From positions 186,001 to 250,000 of the forward strand of contig WHVD01000063.1 of NCBI GenBank assembly GCA_015178975.1: DNA of 64,000 bases, in the 5' to 3' direction. The stretch is from Hysterangium stoloniferum. Taxonomy: Eukaryota; Basidiomycota; Agaricomycetes; Hysterangiales; Hysterangiaceae. The position numbers and the translations under genes were made by a program. Positions within the stretch are counted from its first letter, which is position 1, and each line of letters begins with the position of its first letter. Below, in pieces: positions 1 to 9,521 of this stretch. Under the pieces are notes generated by a model. The model did not search any database. It was given only the letters and a program-made list of their open reading frames with translations, and was not told where the DNA came from.

Positions 1-1059
1 TGGCAGGGCTTTGGGCATGGGTCCCCCTTCAAAGTCTCTGGAGTTGTTGTTGGATAACAGATGGTTCCTAGGTGCTGTCAGCCAGGCTATTTGGGAGTCC
101 AGCCATTCAATCTCCAGTGCAATGAGTGATCCTCTGGGAATTGGGTATCCTGACTGTTGCCCACCAGATCTGCTGTCAGTGATGTTGGAGGCTCTCCAGT
201 TTCAGGGGTTGTGGCTTCCATCCCCACCTCTGGGTGGGGTGGGTGTCCATCACCACTTAGGTTAATACCTAGGTGGGCAAATACCCTTGTGGCAGGGACC
301 CCAGTGTCATAGTGGGAGGTATAAACTAAAATAGAAAGGTTCTAAAGGAAAGGTAAAGTGTCAATGAGTGAAAACATTTTATGGCTGAGAATTGATAGTT
401 GTCATTAGGAAACAAAAGGCATGGGAGTCCTTTATATGCTCAGCTGGACATTGAGTGTTGCACTTTTCCCAGCAAGCAAGGGATCATGCAACACTTGTCA
501 CTATATTGTCTTATGTACACTAGTGGGTGTAACTAGAGAATCAGACATTTTTTACCCCATAACCACGACTTGCTCAAGGCATCATTTGCAGTGTCCTGCA
601 AGCTGTGATTGGGGTATCATCTCAGCCATCTCTAATGGCTACAAGCTACATCTCATCTTTGCTCTGAGCTTTGTACTTACCATCAAACCCAAGACTATCT
701 ACTTGAATGCACTCATTGTTGCCCACACCTCTTTGCATCTTTCTATTTCTTTCTTGTGAACCATTCCTACTTTATTCCATTTCATTGGACTCTTTCCATC
801 CAAATTGTACTGTAAGGATCAATTCCACTTGTTGTCTTAATTGCCTCCAGCTCCCTTATGGCTGCTTACAATGATTATTCCTATTTTCCTAGTTATAGTG
901 TACTTCAATAGTCAATATAACATTCTCATACCTAGAAGCTCGATATTCTTCATATATCAAGTGGTCAGAACTTCAACAACTCTTCACACAGAGTTTCCTA
1001 ATCAAGAGAAGTATCCAAAGCTTTACAGTACAAGTTGGTATCTGAGCTCATAACTTATG
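1..1059. other. Unassigned sequence before the Helitron remnant
   Basis: I see no convincing gene here. Short open frames exist, but none shows a recognisable domain, a signal peptide followed by a conserved domain, or splice-linked continuation. It may be the decayed 5' part of the Helitron that becomes recognisable from about 1060, because the frames directly upstream of that point run in the same direction and carry frequent stops. Confidence 0.4.
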
Positions 1060-2565
1060 TACATATGTGGTGAAAAATGTATCAAATATAACAAGTGCAC
1101 AAAGCATTTTCCCAAGCCCTTTCATGAATCTACAAGTATTAATGAAGATGGCTATTCAAAGTACCACCATAGAAATGATGGCAGAAAACATAAAGTCAGA
1201 GGTCATGAGCTGGACAACTGAAATGTTGTCCCTTACTATGCTCTTCTCATTCTGGAATGTCATATAATGTTGAGATGACTTTCAATGTTTGCTCCATTAA
1301 ATATATTAATGCCTGTTATGTCAGTGCATATGAAGCATTTTGGAGACTTTTGGAAAATGAGATACATACTCAATCACCTGCTGTCATAGCCCTCCCTGTG
1401 CATTTAGAGAATCAACAATCAGTTTTCTTTGATGACATGGAGGGTCCAGAAGAGGCTTTGGATGCTGCCCATTGTTCCAAGACCAAGTTGATGGCATACT
1501 TTGAGGCCAATTCTAAAAATACAATAGGCCTTAATGGTAGAGCAGCCAATTCACTTCACTATGTTGAGTTTCCAGAATTTTTCACATGGAATTTAAAAAA
1601 ATAAAAAAAAAGAAAAAGAAAACGGAATACAAGAAGGGGATTTACTATTGGATGTATTCATTTTGCAGGATCCTCAAGTGGCCCAAGGTTCTTCCTATGT
1701 ACTTTGTTCACAGTTGTCAATGGGGCAACTTCTTTTGAAGATCTCAAGACCTATGAAGGACAGGTCTATCATTCCAAGTAGCCTGCATGGCATGTGGTCT
1801 ACTTGAAGATGATAAAGAATGGAAGTTGTGTCTTCAAGAGGCAAAGGCCATGCAGACTGGATCTCAATTATGGAGACTGTTTGCTACCATTCTCAGCCAA
1901 TGCTTGTCTTCTGATCCAGCTGCACTCTGGCATGAATTTAAAGCAGACATTTGTGATGACTTGAAATACATTCTTCAGACACATCTTCATCAGCTAAACC
2001 CATCTGATGAGACAGTCCATGACTCTGGTCTATTTAAGCTTGATGAAATTCTTTATATAAGTGGGAAACCACTCTCAGAGTACCATCATATGCCTCAATA
2101 TAGAGCTATGGGATATGACCAGGCAAGTGAGCAAATGAAAGCAGATATAATTATTGAAAGGTTAAATGAGGGCCAGAGGGTTGCATACAATGAAATCATG
2201 GATACTGTCATTGCAAGGCATGGAACTGGAGTAGATGGAAAGTTTTTCTTTTTGAATGGAGCTAGGGATACTGGAAAATCATTTGTTTGGAATACTTTGG
2301 CACATGCCTGCCAAGGAGGCAAAGGACTTATTGTACTCTGCATTGCCTCCTCTGGAATTGCTTCACTTTTTCTGAGTGATGGGTGGACATCTCACAGCAT
2401 GTTTCAAATTCCCTTTGAAGTTGATGAGAATTTTATCTTTACAATGAAGAAAGGCTCAGATAAACCAATCTGATGCAAGAGGTCAGCCTTATCATTTGGG
2501 ATGAGGTTTAAATGCAGAATCACTTTGCCTGTGAAGCAGTAGATCAGAGCCTTAGAGGTACATAT
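1060..2565 (+). pseudogene. Helitron Rep/helicase remnant (PIF1-like), truncated
   Basis: Degenerate plus-strand coding sequence of a Helitron transposase. Around 1070-1300, in a frame with stops, a Helitron-like segment reads CTKHFPKPFHE, then INEDGY and RGHELDN. At 1257-1604 follows a block containing YVSAYEAFWRLL and LPVHLENQQ. At 1690-1780 the segment VNGATSFEDLKT is frameshifted into 1787-2473. That last piece holds the ACMACGLLEDDKEW box and the start of the PIF1 helicase with an altered Walker A (GARDTGKS, normally GxxGTGKS). After the stop at 2473 the helicase continues as LIIWDEV (Walker B) and then ends abruptly near 2565. The order of motifs matches Helitron Rep-helicases, which move by rolling-circle transposition. 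Stops and frameshifts make it non-functional. The helicase is cut before its later motifs, and the next sequence is a sedolisin fragment. Confidence 0.85.
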
Positions 2566-2584
2566 TCTTAACAAGGATATTCCT

Positions 2585-2800
2585 TATGTGTCCCTGTCTC
2601 CTCGTCAGTGAATACGGTGAAGTCAGCATTGAAGAGGCCGTTAGCCTGAGAGACGGGGATCGAAAAACTGAGCCAGTCTCCAGCTGGAGTGACGGTGGTC
2701 GCCTTGATTTTGTTAGCAGCTAGGAACTCCTTCACAGCTGAGGCGGTCTCCGGCGTCGGTGCCACAAAAGCCTCAACCTACAAATTCATGAATTTCTTTG
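2585..2800 (-). pseudogene. Sedolisin (tripeptidyl-peptidase) prodomain exon fragment
   Basis: Read on the minus strand, this is exon 2 of a sedolisin gene ([20 protein letters not shown], then [15 protein letters not shown]) plus the end of the preceding intron, which ends in AACCTACAAATT on the plus strand. It nearly matches the same part of the intact genes at 4311-4576, 34252-34517 and 39583-39848. The upstream end, with the intron sequence, is most like the minus-strand gene at 32630-34835. Only about 210 bp survive, with no other exons. It lies between the broken Helitron and the left edge of the segmental duplication at 2802, so it may be a captured or rearranged piece. Confidence 0.85.
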
Positions 2801-3930
2801 GGAGGACCGGGGACCATGATTCCCGGACTGAATGCCCTCATCAAACCGGAGTCTTGCCGATGCATGCGTCATACTCAGTAGTTTCGTACGGATGGGACTG
2901 CAATTGATAAACCAATTGTACAAAGACCCAAAAAATACGGTTCTCAACTTGTCTTGACTATCTATCTAGCTGGCAACATCGACCAATCTCGACGCTGCAG
3001 CACATGCTACGGCGGCAAGCCAGAACAGGCGCGTGACAATTACACATTACGAGATGATATACAGTGCTGCGGATTGCGCAACGACCCCCATATTATTGGT
3101 AGGTCCGGGAGCATCCTTCACTGAAGAGTACTCTAAAATACTCAAATTGTCTGGCAGTCTTCACCAAGGTTAGGAGGAACTCCCTTATCGGTATGGCACG
3201 CTCTCAGCCCAATTCATGACAGGATTCCCATCAAACCCACAAAAATAGCCTAATAAGAATCCTAGCTCATACAGGCTCCTTCTCCTAGGACTGGCGAGGT
3301 AGACTTTGAAAAATCTCTAAACGACCTCGAAGTATCATGTCGTTCTCCCCTACAACTAACTATTAAGAACCACGCATTAACACAGCTGAGGAAAACCATC
3401 GGCCAATTCAGGCGGCAAACGCTATGGCATGTTAGAGTAATTTCTCACTTCTTCGGCTAACTATGTATCTTCATAGTGAGCATGTGTTCACGATGTATCC
3501 TGTCATAGGCAACCAATGGTGCTGACGAGTCTAGTGTTCCATGTATATAATTCAGCGACTTGCTTATTGGTCGCGTGTGGTAGTTTCCCAAGTTTATAAA
3601 GTACTTCTCCTATTTATTAAGTCAGTCTCATTCTATGACTGGTTCCCAAACCTATGACTGACGGTCTGGTTCGCACTGCTTGTTCAGATGTGTACTAGTC
3701 TTACATCTGGGCTCATGCATTGTTTACTCGCCCCCTCATCAAATGGATTAATGTAATCAATCAGAACGAAAATATACGTCGGAAGAAACATTCGTGGGAC
3801 AGATTCAGGCAACATGCATGAGTCTTTGCGCCCCGCCCTGGCTTGGCTCGTTGTCTCGCAGGCTTATCTGTACGCAAGGTCCGAGTCTATGGAACGCAAA
3901 ATAAAGATATGAAATATTGGAAGAAATGCA

Positions 3931-3936
3931 TATAAA
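3931..3936 (+). promoter_or_regulatory. TATA box of sedolisin gene A
   Basis: TATAAA lies 62 bp before the ATG at 3993. The same spacing is seen in copy B (39203-39208 to 39265). The flanking sequence is conserved in both copies. Confidence 0.6.
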
Positions 3937-3992
3937 CACCCACCCAAAGATGGGTTTTCTTCACATCCTACCCAGCGATTCCCAGAGGCAGA

Positions 3993-6193
3993 ATGGTCAT
4001 CACCAGTCTCTTCATCTCCCTTGTCTCGATTTTTGCATTGGCCCAAGCCTCCCCTGCTCACCCCGACCTGGTACTCCATGAGCGTCGTGAAGCGGTCCCG
4101 AGTGGCTTCGTAAAGAATGGACCAGCATCCCCCGATACTCTGTTATCTTTGCGTATGGCACTTGTATCTAACAACTTGCCAGGCCTTGAGGAGGCTCTCT
4201 ATGCCGTTTCAACGCCTGACAGTGCCTTATACGGCCAACATCTGACCAAAGAAGAGGTAAATACATATTTCCCTGATTCAAGCTTCGGAAAATAATTCAC
4301 GAATGGCTAGGTTGAGACTTTCGTGGCACCGACGCCGGAAACCACGGCAGCTGTGAAGGAGTTCCTAGCTGCTAACAAAATCAAGGCGACCACCGTCACT
4401 CCAGCTGGAGACTGGCTCAGTTTTTCGATCCCCGTCTCTCAGGCTAACGGCCTCTTCAATGCTGACTTCACCGTATTCACTGACGAGGAGACAGGGACAC
4501 AGGCGATTCGGACACTTGCATATTCCATTCCCTCCTCTCTGAAGGGAAAGATCGACTTGATCCACCCCACCATTGCGTATGTAGATCTTCTCATATCTGA
4601 GCTAATAAATAATTGAAATTGCACCATAGATTCCCCGTGCTCAAGGGACCACCCCCCTCCGTGTTTGTCCCGAGGCCGATAAGCAATATTACCGCTAGCG
4701 TCGCCCCTTCTCCTGGCGCTGTCCCCGCGTCATGCAATACAGAGATCACACCTGCTTGTCGTATGTGGGATGTTGCTTCGGGTTGTTATCGCATTTTTTG
4801 ATCATTTGATCGTGGAAATATAGTGGAAGCCTTATACGGAATTCCCGCCTCAGCCACTGCAGCAGGCAGCAAGATCGGTGTCTCTGGTTTCATCCAACAG
4901 TTCGCCCAAACAGCCGATCTCAAGGTGTGTCAAGCCCAATTCATTGACTCGTCAAAATATTTGACGGATGATTTATCCAGAGCTTTTTGACGAATTTCCG
5001 CACGGATATCCCCTCCACGACTACATTCGCTACGCAATTTATTGACGGCGGAAGTAACCCTCAATCGCGTGGTCAGGCCGGCATCGAAGCTGTACCGTTT
5101 TTTCTTTCTTTCTCTGCCTTCTTTCTCTTCTCACACCCAATGTAGAATTTGGACATTCAATACACAGTCGGTATGGCGGGTGGCATCCCAGTGACATTTA
5201 TCTCTGTCGGTCCGGACAATGTGGATGGAATCGACGGCTTCCTTGACATCATCACCACTTTGCTCAACGAAGCGAGCCCCCCGCAAGTCTTGTCAACCAG
5301 TTACGGATTCAACGAACCTGACATCCCCTCTTCTATTGGAAAGTAAGCATTACACACATTTGTCGAAAGTTCTTATTTCCATGATATTTAGCACCCTTTG
5401 CAATGCATACATGCAACTCGGTGCTCGTGGTACTTCAATTATCTTCTCTTCAGGAGATGGTGGTGTCTCTGGCTCCCAATCCCAAACCTGCACCACTTTC
5501 ATCCCAACCTTCCCCTCTGGATGTCCCTTCGTGACTTCGGTAGGTGTGCACTTGATAGAGAACTGACATTCGACTAAGTCAAATGGCACACAGATCGGAG
5601 CGACCACAGGAGTCACCGAGACTTCTGCTAGCTTCTCATCCGGTGGTTTCTCTGCCCTTTTCACCCGGCCAAGCTACCAAAACACCGCTGTCAGCAACTA
5701 TTTGACTGCCCTTGGAACCACGAATGCCGGCAAGTTCGTCAGTACGGGTCGTGCCTTCCCCGATATCTCTGCCCAAGGAGAGAACTTCATCATCTTTAAT
5801 GGGGGACGGTCAGGACTTGTCGACGGCACTTCGTGCTCCGCCCCGCTCACCTCCAGCATCATTGCCTTGCTTAATGCTGAGCTCCTCGCGGCTGGAAAGC
5901 CCGTCGTGGGATTCTTCAACCCCTTCATCTACGCCAACCCTAGCGTTTTCAACGATGTTACTACTGGTAGCAACCCAGGTTGCAACACCAACGGATTCCC
6001 GGTACGTTATATGTCAGCTCTCTTGAGAACTTGCAAAGACTGACGGTGTTATTTTTTCCTCCTTTCAGGCCAAGGCTGGTTGGGACCCTGTGAGTCTTCC
6101 GCGTCTTTCACTTATATTGTTCCTTATGTTTCTTAGGTCACCGGAGTTGGTACTCCCAACTTCCCCAAGTTGAAGGCTGCATTTGGCTTGTAG
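3993..6193 (+). CDS. Sedolisin family S53 tripeptidyl-peptidase, copy A
   Basis: Secreted acid serine peptidase of MEROPS family S53, which releases tripeptides or cleaves internally at low pH after removal of its prodomain. Ten exons join in frame: 3993-4256, 4311-4576, 4630-4760, 4824-4924, 4981-5091, 5146-5342, 5392-5539, 5594-6001, 6069-6089 and 6137-6193. All introns are GT-AG and 47-67 bp. The product is 567 aa, the usual family length. Residues 1-22 form a signal peptide, followed by a prodomain ([27 protein letters not shown]). The catalytic Glu290 and Asp294 lie in the E-A-N-L-D motif that spans an intron. The oxyanion Asp379 is in SSGDGG and the nucleophile Ser486 in DGTSCSAP. The C-terminal calcium loop is [13 protein letters not shown]. 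No stop interrupts the spliced frame, so the gene looks functional. Confidence 0.93.
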
Positions 6194-6361
6194 GAATGTT
6201 TTATCTTCAGTTATTCTGATTGAGATTTGTGGGCTCGGTGGCAGAGCAATGTACACTGATGTAATAACGATGTTAAATGAGAAGCCTATCAAATTGCGTA
6301 CTGGTTGAGCACTTCATTTGCTTTTCTCACTTTTCTAGGAGGCTTTTATACACTAGAGACT

Positions 6362-6414
6362 GCGGTCGCTCAAAACGCGACCGCGATCAAGATCGAGATG
6401 CGCCGCCGCATCTC
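6362..6414. repeat. Pair of perfect GC-rich hairpins downstream of gene A
   Basis: Two adjacent inverted repeats. GCGGTCGC (6362-6369) pairs with GCGACCGC (6377-6384) across a 7-nt loop. GAGATGCG (6395-6402) pairs with CGCATCTC (6407-6414) across a 4-nt loop. They stand out in AT-rich sequence about 170 bp after the stop codon. Copy B keeps both at 41635-41687. The function is unknown. Confidence 0.7.
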
Positions 6415-6868
6415 CCCAGCTCATAGTTCTTCTTCAAAGTCAAATTCGACGAGCCATACATGCGGTTAACCAATCATTTCCAACCTGTGAAAAGTCCATT
6501 GAATATCGCCCAGCCAATTTGCCAATATCATGAGTGTAGTTTTTGCTTAAAGAGGTAGGTTTTCCGTTATTTAGAAACAGGCTCAGACCTGTCGGTTCTA
6601 AACTGACTTTCAGTCTTTTTTAACATTTAGAGATGTTGATATATAACTGAAATAACTGAAATATAATATATATTCAACACTAGCATTTCAAATATTTACT
6701 CATTGTATCAGGTAGCTAGAATTCTCTTGTTCCGTCTACATGCCTCCGATCCAATGATTCAATGTGGTGTAACCATCATAACCTTCAATCTCCATGGGTT
6801 AAAAATGTATTCAAATAGTAAATGGATTAAAGTGGGGGAAAAGAATATTCAAAATAGAGGCCAACATG

Positions 6869-7012
6869 TGTTAGAATTAAGGCGCAGGTATGCGTCAGTA
6901 CGTCGTGGACGCGAACAAAAAGCGTTAGTATTAGTAAGCAACTGTACAGTATTTACTTATTAAAGTACAAGTTTTATTAACAAGACAAATGCAAGATTAT
7001 TATACTTCAACA
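6869..7012. mobile_element. 144-bp solo LTR with 5-bp target duplication ACATG
   Basis: The sequence starts TGTTAG and ends TTCAACA. It is flanked by direct repeats ACATG at 6864-6868 and 7013-7017. Copy B has the empty site with a single ACATG (about 42136), so this is a clean insertion after the duplication. Its small size fits a TRIM-like or very short solo LTR. It has no coding capacity. Confidence 0.9.
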
Positions 7013-7323
7013 ACATGAATCTCCAAGAAGTCCACACTACAACTCACAAACAGTGAATTGCAATTTCCCTGTGTAAATAGTAAACACCGTGTGTCTCATG
7101 TTGCCACTGTCACCAGCCAGAAGAGTCATTAACAGACCACATAAATTGGATGGGAATGATAGGGCTGATATGATTTCCACCATGCCTTTGTTTTACCTTG
7201 GCATCAATTTGGCTTCATCAACTTGGTGGTGCTTGTGACTTAGAAGAAGTTGATCATCCAAGCTGCCTATGTGATTTGATGGATGACAAGAAATCAATGG
7301 ATGTTTTTCCTATATGCTAGCAA

Positions 7324-7753
7324 TGTCACAACCGTCACATGTCACATATTGTCACAAACATTCAAAGGTAACTTTCGACAACTCTTCGACCTATCGAATT
7401 CAACTCGACAAAACCGAACATTAATCGACACCATTGAATCTCTTTCGACATGTCTCATTTCGACATCATACATGATTTCATAATTAGTTCATAACATAGT
7501 CATAACGATACGACGAAAAGCATAAAAAGGCTATGAAAGGAGTGAGGGAAGTCAGTTGAAATATCTGTATATTAGTGATATTAGTAATCTACTTTGTCGT
7601 AACTTCTTTGACAAATACTTCCATGAGTCCTCACGACTGGTAATAGCCTCTTACTTCATCGACAGGGCGAATATATACTTCGTTGAATGAGGCTTTCGAG
7701 TTCGATTAGTAGAATATTATTCAATTCTATTGAAGAATAATCGATTCGTGACA
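7324..7753. mobile_element. 430-bp solo LTR with 5-bp target duplication AGCAA
   Basis: It begins TGTCACAACC and ends TTCGTGACA, so its ends are inverted TGTCAC/GTGACA. AGCAA occurs on both sides (7319-7323 and 7754-7758). Copy B has the uninterrupted site (TATGCTAGCAACCTC, near 42455). No open frame of note. It is best explained as a solo LTR left by LTR-LTR recombination. Confidence 0.9.
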
Positions 7754-8392
7754 AGCAACCTCTAAATTTTTGACAATGTTCCATAATCCAATTTGTGCCT
7801 GCATGGGTTTTATTCATGATCTAGTGACAGATTTGTTCTCAGAGGTTGGTTCTCAGAGGTTGGTTGTTTCTTGCTTGTTAAGTGTAAATTGAGCATTAGT
7901 GCCACTGGGGCCAGAACTGGGAGCATGAGGAGTCATGGAGAATGGTAGATTGTTGGTGGAGAATTCATCAGTATGATGCTAGCTTGTGGGGGTTGAGCTG
8001 CACAGCATATAAGCATATATATAAGTTATATTTTATAGAAATTTGCAAGTGTCAAGGTCAGGCTAAACTAAGACATATATCAGAGGTGGAGGATTAACTG
8101 ATGTTAGAAGGACTTGAGATTCAACTGTCCTTATTTAAAATAATATCAGTAAAGTGATTTGACTATTGGAACTGTTGGCCATGATCTGGTTTGCTCCTGT
8201 CTCTTTTTTTGGCTTTAGAGGATAGGTGCTGGGCTGCTGGCCATGCTCTGGTTTGCTCCCATCCCCCTTTTGGCTGGAGAGGATCAGTGCTAGCTCCTGA
8301 AGGCTCTGAGAGTGCTAGTATGGTGTAGAAGATAAATTCAGCCTTGTGTAGCTAGTAGTAGGGGTGTGAAATTGAGAAGGTATCAGGATTAC

Positions 8393-8875
8393 TATTATGA
8401 CCGGAAATCCCACCGGACTCTGGGCACTAACTTATATGCACCCACACCCTATACGCACCTATTATCAGTTTACTGTAATTCCTGCCAGACTCTGTACGTC
8501 AGACTTGTCTACATTTGACTTCATTACATTGTGTTTCAGTCACCAGAAAACCCACCAGACTCCGTCTCTGTCTATATCTGACCTCGTCCCACATGTCAGT
8601 CACTGGACTCCATTCAGAAAACCCGTCTTCCCTCTAACAGAGCCCCATTCCCATTTTAGTCAAATGACCTGTCATAATTCAGACTCCGCTCCCGCTCTGT
8701 TTCCCGTTATGGTTTATGATTTGTCACTATTCAGACTCCGCTCCGTTCCGTCCCATTCCTAACACCAAATTTGGTGTTTACTATTCCCATTTTATGTTTT
8801 GCTCATTTCATTTCATCATTACTGGATTTGGTATGTCATTCACTCCAGGGTCTATTTAAACTGGCTGTGAAGAGT
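8393..8875 (+). repeat. E1 5' LTR, left part
   Basis: It corresponds to the first 480 bp of the 818-bp 3' LTR at 28760. The terminal TGTTACGAC is mutated to TATTATGAC. It contains the 18-bp perfect palindrome AACACCAAATTTGGTGTT at 8761-8778 and the TATA region TATTTAAA. The LTR is split by E2 at CTGGC (8871-8875, repeated at 21093-21097). Confidence 0.9.
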
Positions 8876-9496
8876 GGTGGAAGTTCTAACCTTTCTATAT
8901 ACGAAGAATATCAACCATTTAGGTACGACATGTAGTAGTATTGACTGTCTAAGTCCAATACACGCTGAACAAGTATTGACTGTTAGTTCAATACGTCTGA
9001 GTGAAGTAACTATCTAAGGTAGAGTAGATAGCTAAAACGAATAAAGGCAATCAACTGTTAGGTACGATTCCGAATGACTGCTTGAGTGTAGAAAAGAGTA
9101 ATGAGAGTCAAATGATAGAGTAGCGCAGATGTTGTCCATGCGGGTGGAGATATAAGTGGAGTTTCGACTGGCACAGTTTGAAACTATGATTGTGTAGATA
9201 GTTGAAGCCTGTCTGTGACAGTCGAGATGATACCCCAATCACGACTTACAGGACACTAACTATGTGTCTGGGTAAGTCGTGGTTGCAGGGTAAAAGGTGT
9301 CTGAGTTTTAACTACGGGCGCTAGAATACATAAGTCTGGCGTGTATGCGCCCACAAGAGTCGATGTACCGCATACATAGGTTGTCAAACTAATTATAAGT
9401 GTATAATAAAATAGAGATAGTAGAAATAATAAAGGAAATATAGTATGAGCTCATCCAGACTATATTTCCTGAGCATATTTCGCCATACCTCTCACA
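8876..9496 (-). repeat. E2 3' LTR (left copy)
   Basis: A 621-bp LTR with ends TGTGAAGAG and CTCTCACA. It is near-identical to 20461-21092. Near its right end it carries a hairpin: AGGAAATATAGT pairs with ACTATATTTCCT around an ATGAGCTCAT core. Confidence 0.88.
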
Positions 9497-9521
9497 GTGC
9501 CTCCCAGGTCGAAGAGCTATG

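Larger units (their letters stand above)
2802..8392 (+). repeat. Segmental duplication copy A (main part)
   Basis: About 5.2 kb of near-identical sequence is shared with 38092-43272. The shared block begins at GAGGACCGGGGACCATG (2802 and 38092) and runs through the sedolisin gene and about 2 kb of downstream sequence. Copy A is interrupted by two solo LTRs (6869-7012, 7324-7753) and by the large insertion at 8393-29577. It resumes at 29578-29772, where it ends at the same base as copy B (ACTAATG). Copy A also has about 38 extra bases near 2863-2900 that copy B lacks. Confidence 0.9.

Noticed and set aside
421..759. 112-codon frame near the window start as a membrane protein
   Set aside because: No conserved domain or splice partner; composition is typical of AT-rich non-coding sequence.
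5350..5928. Minus-strand frames of 76-104 codons inside sedolisin A (also in B and C)
   Set aside because: They mirror highly conserved sense exons, cross intron boundaries and have no domain of their own.
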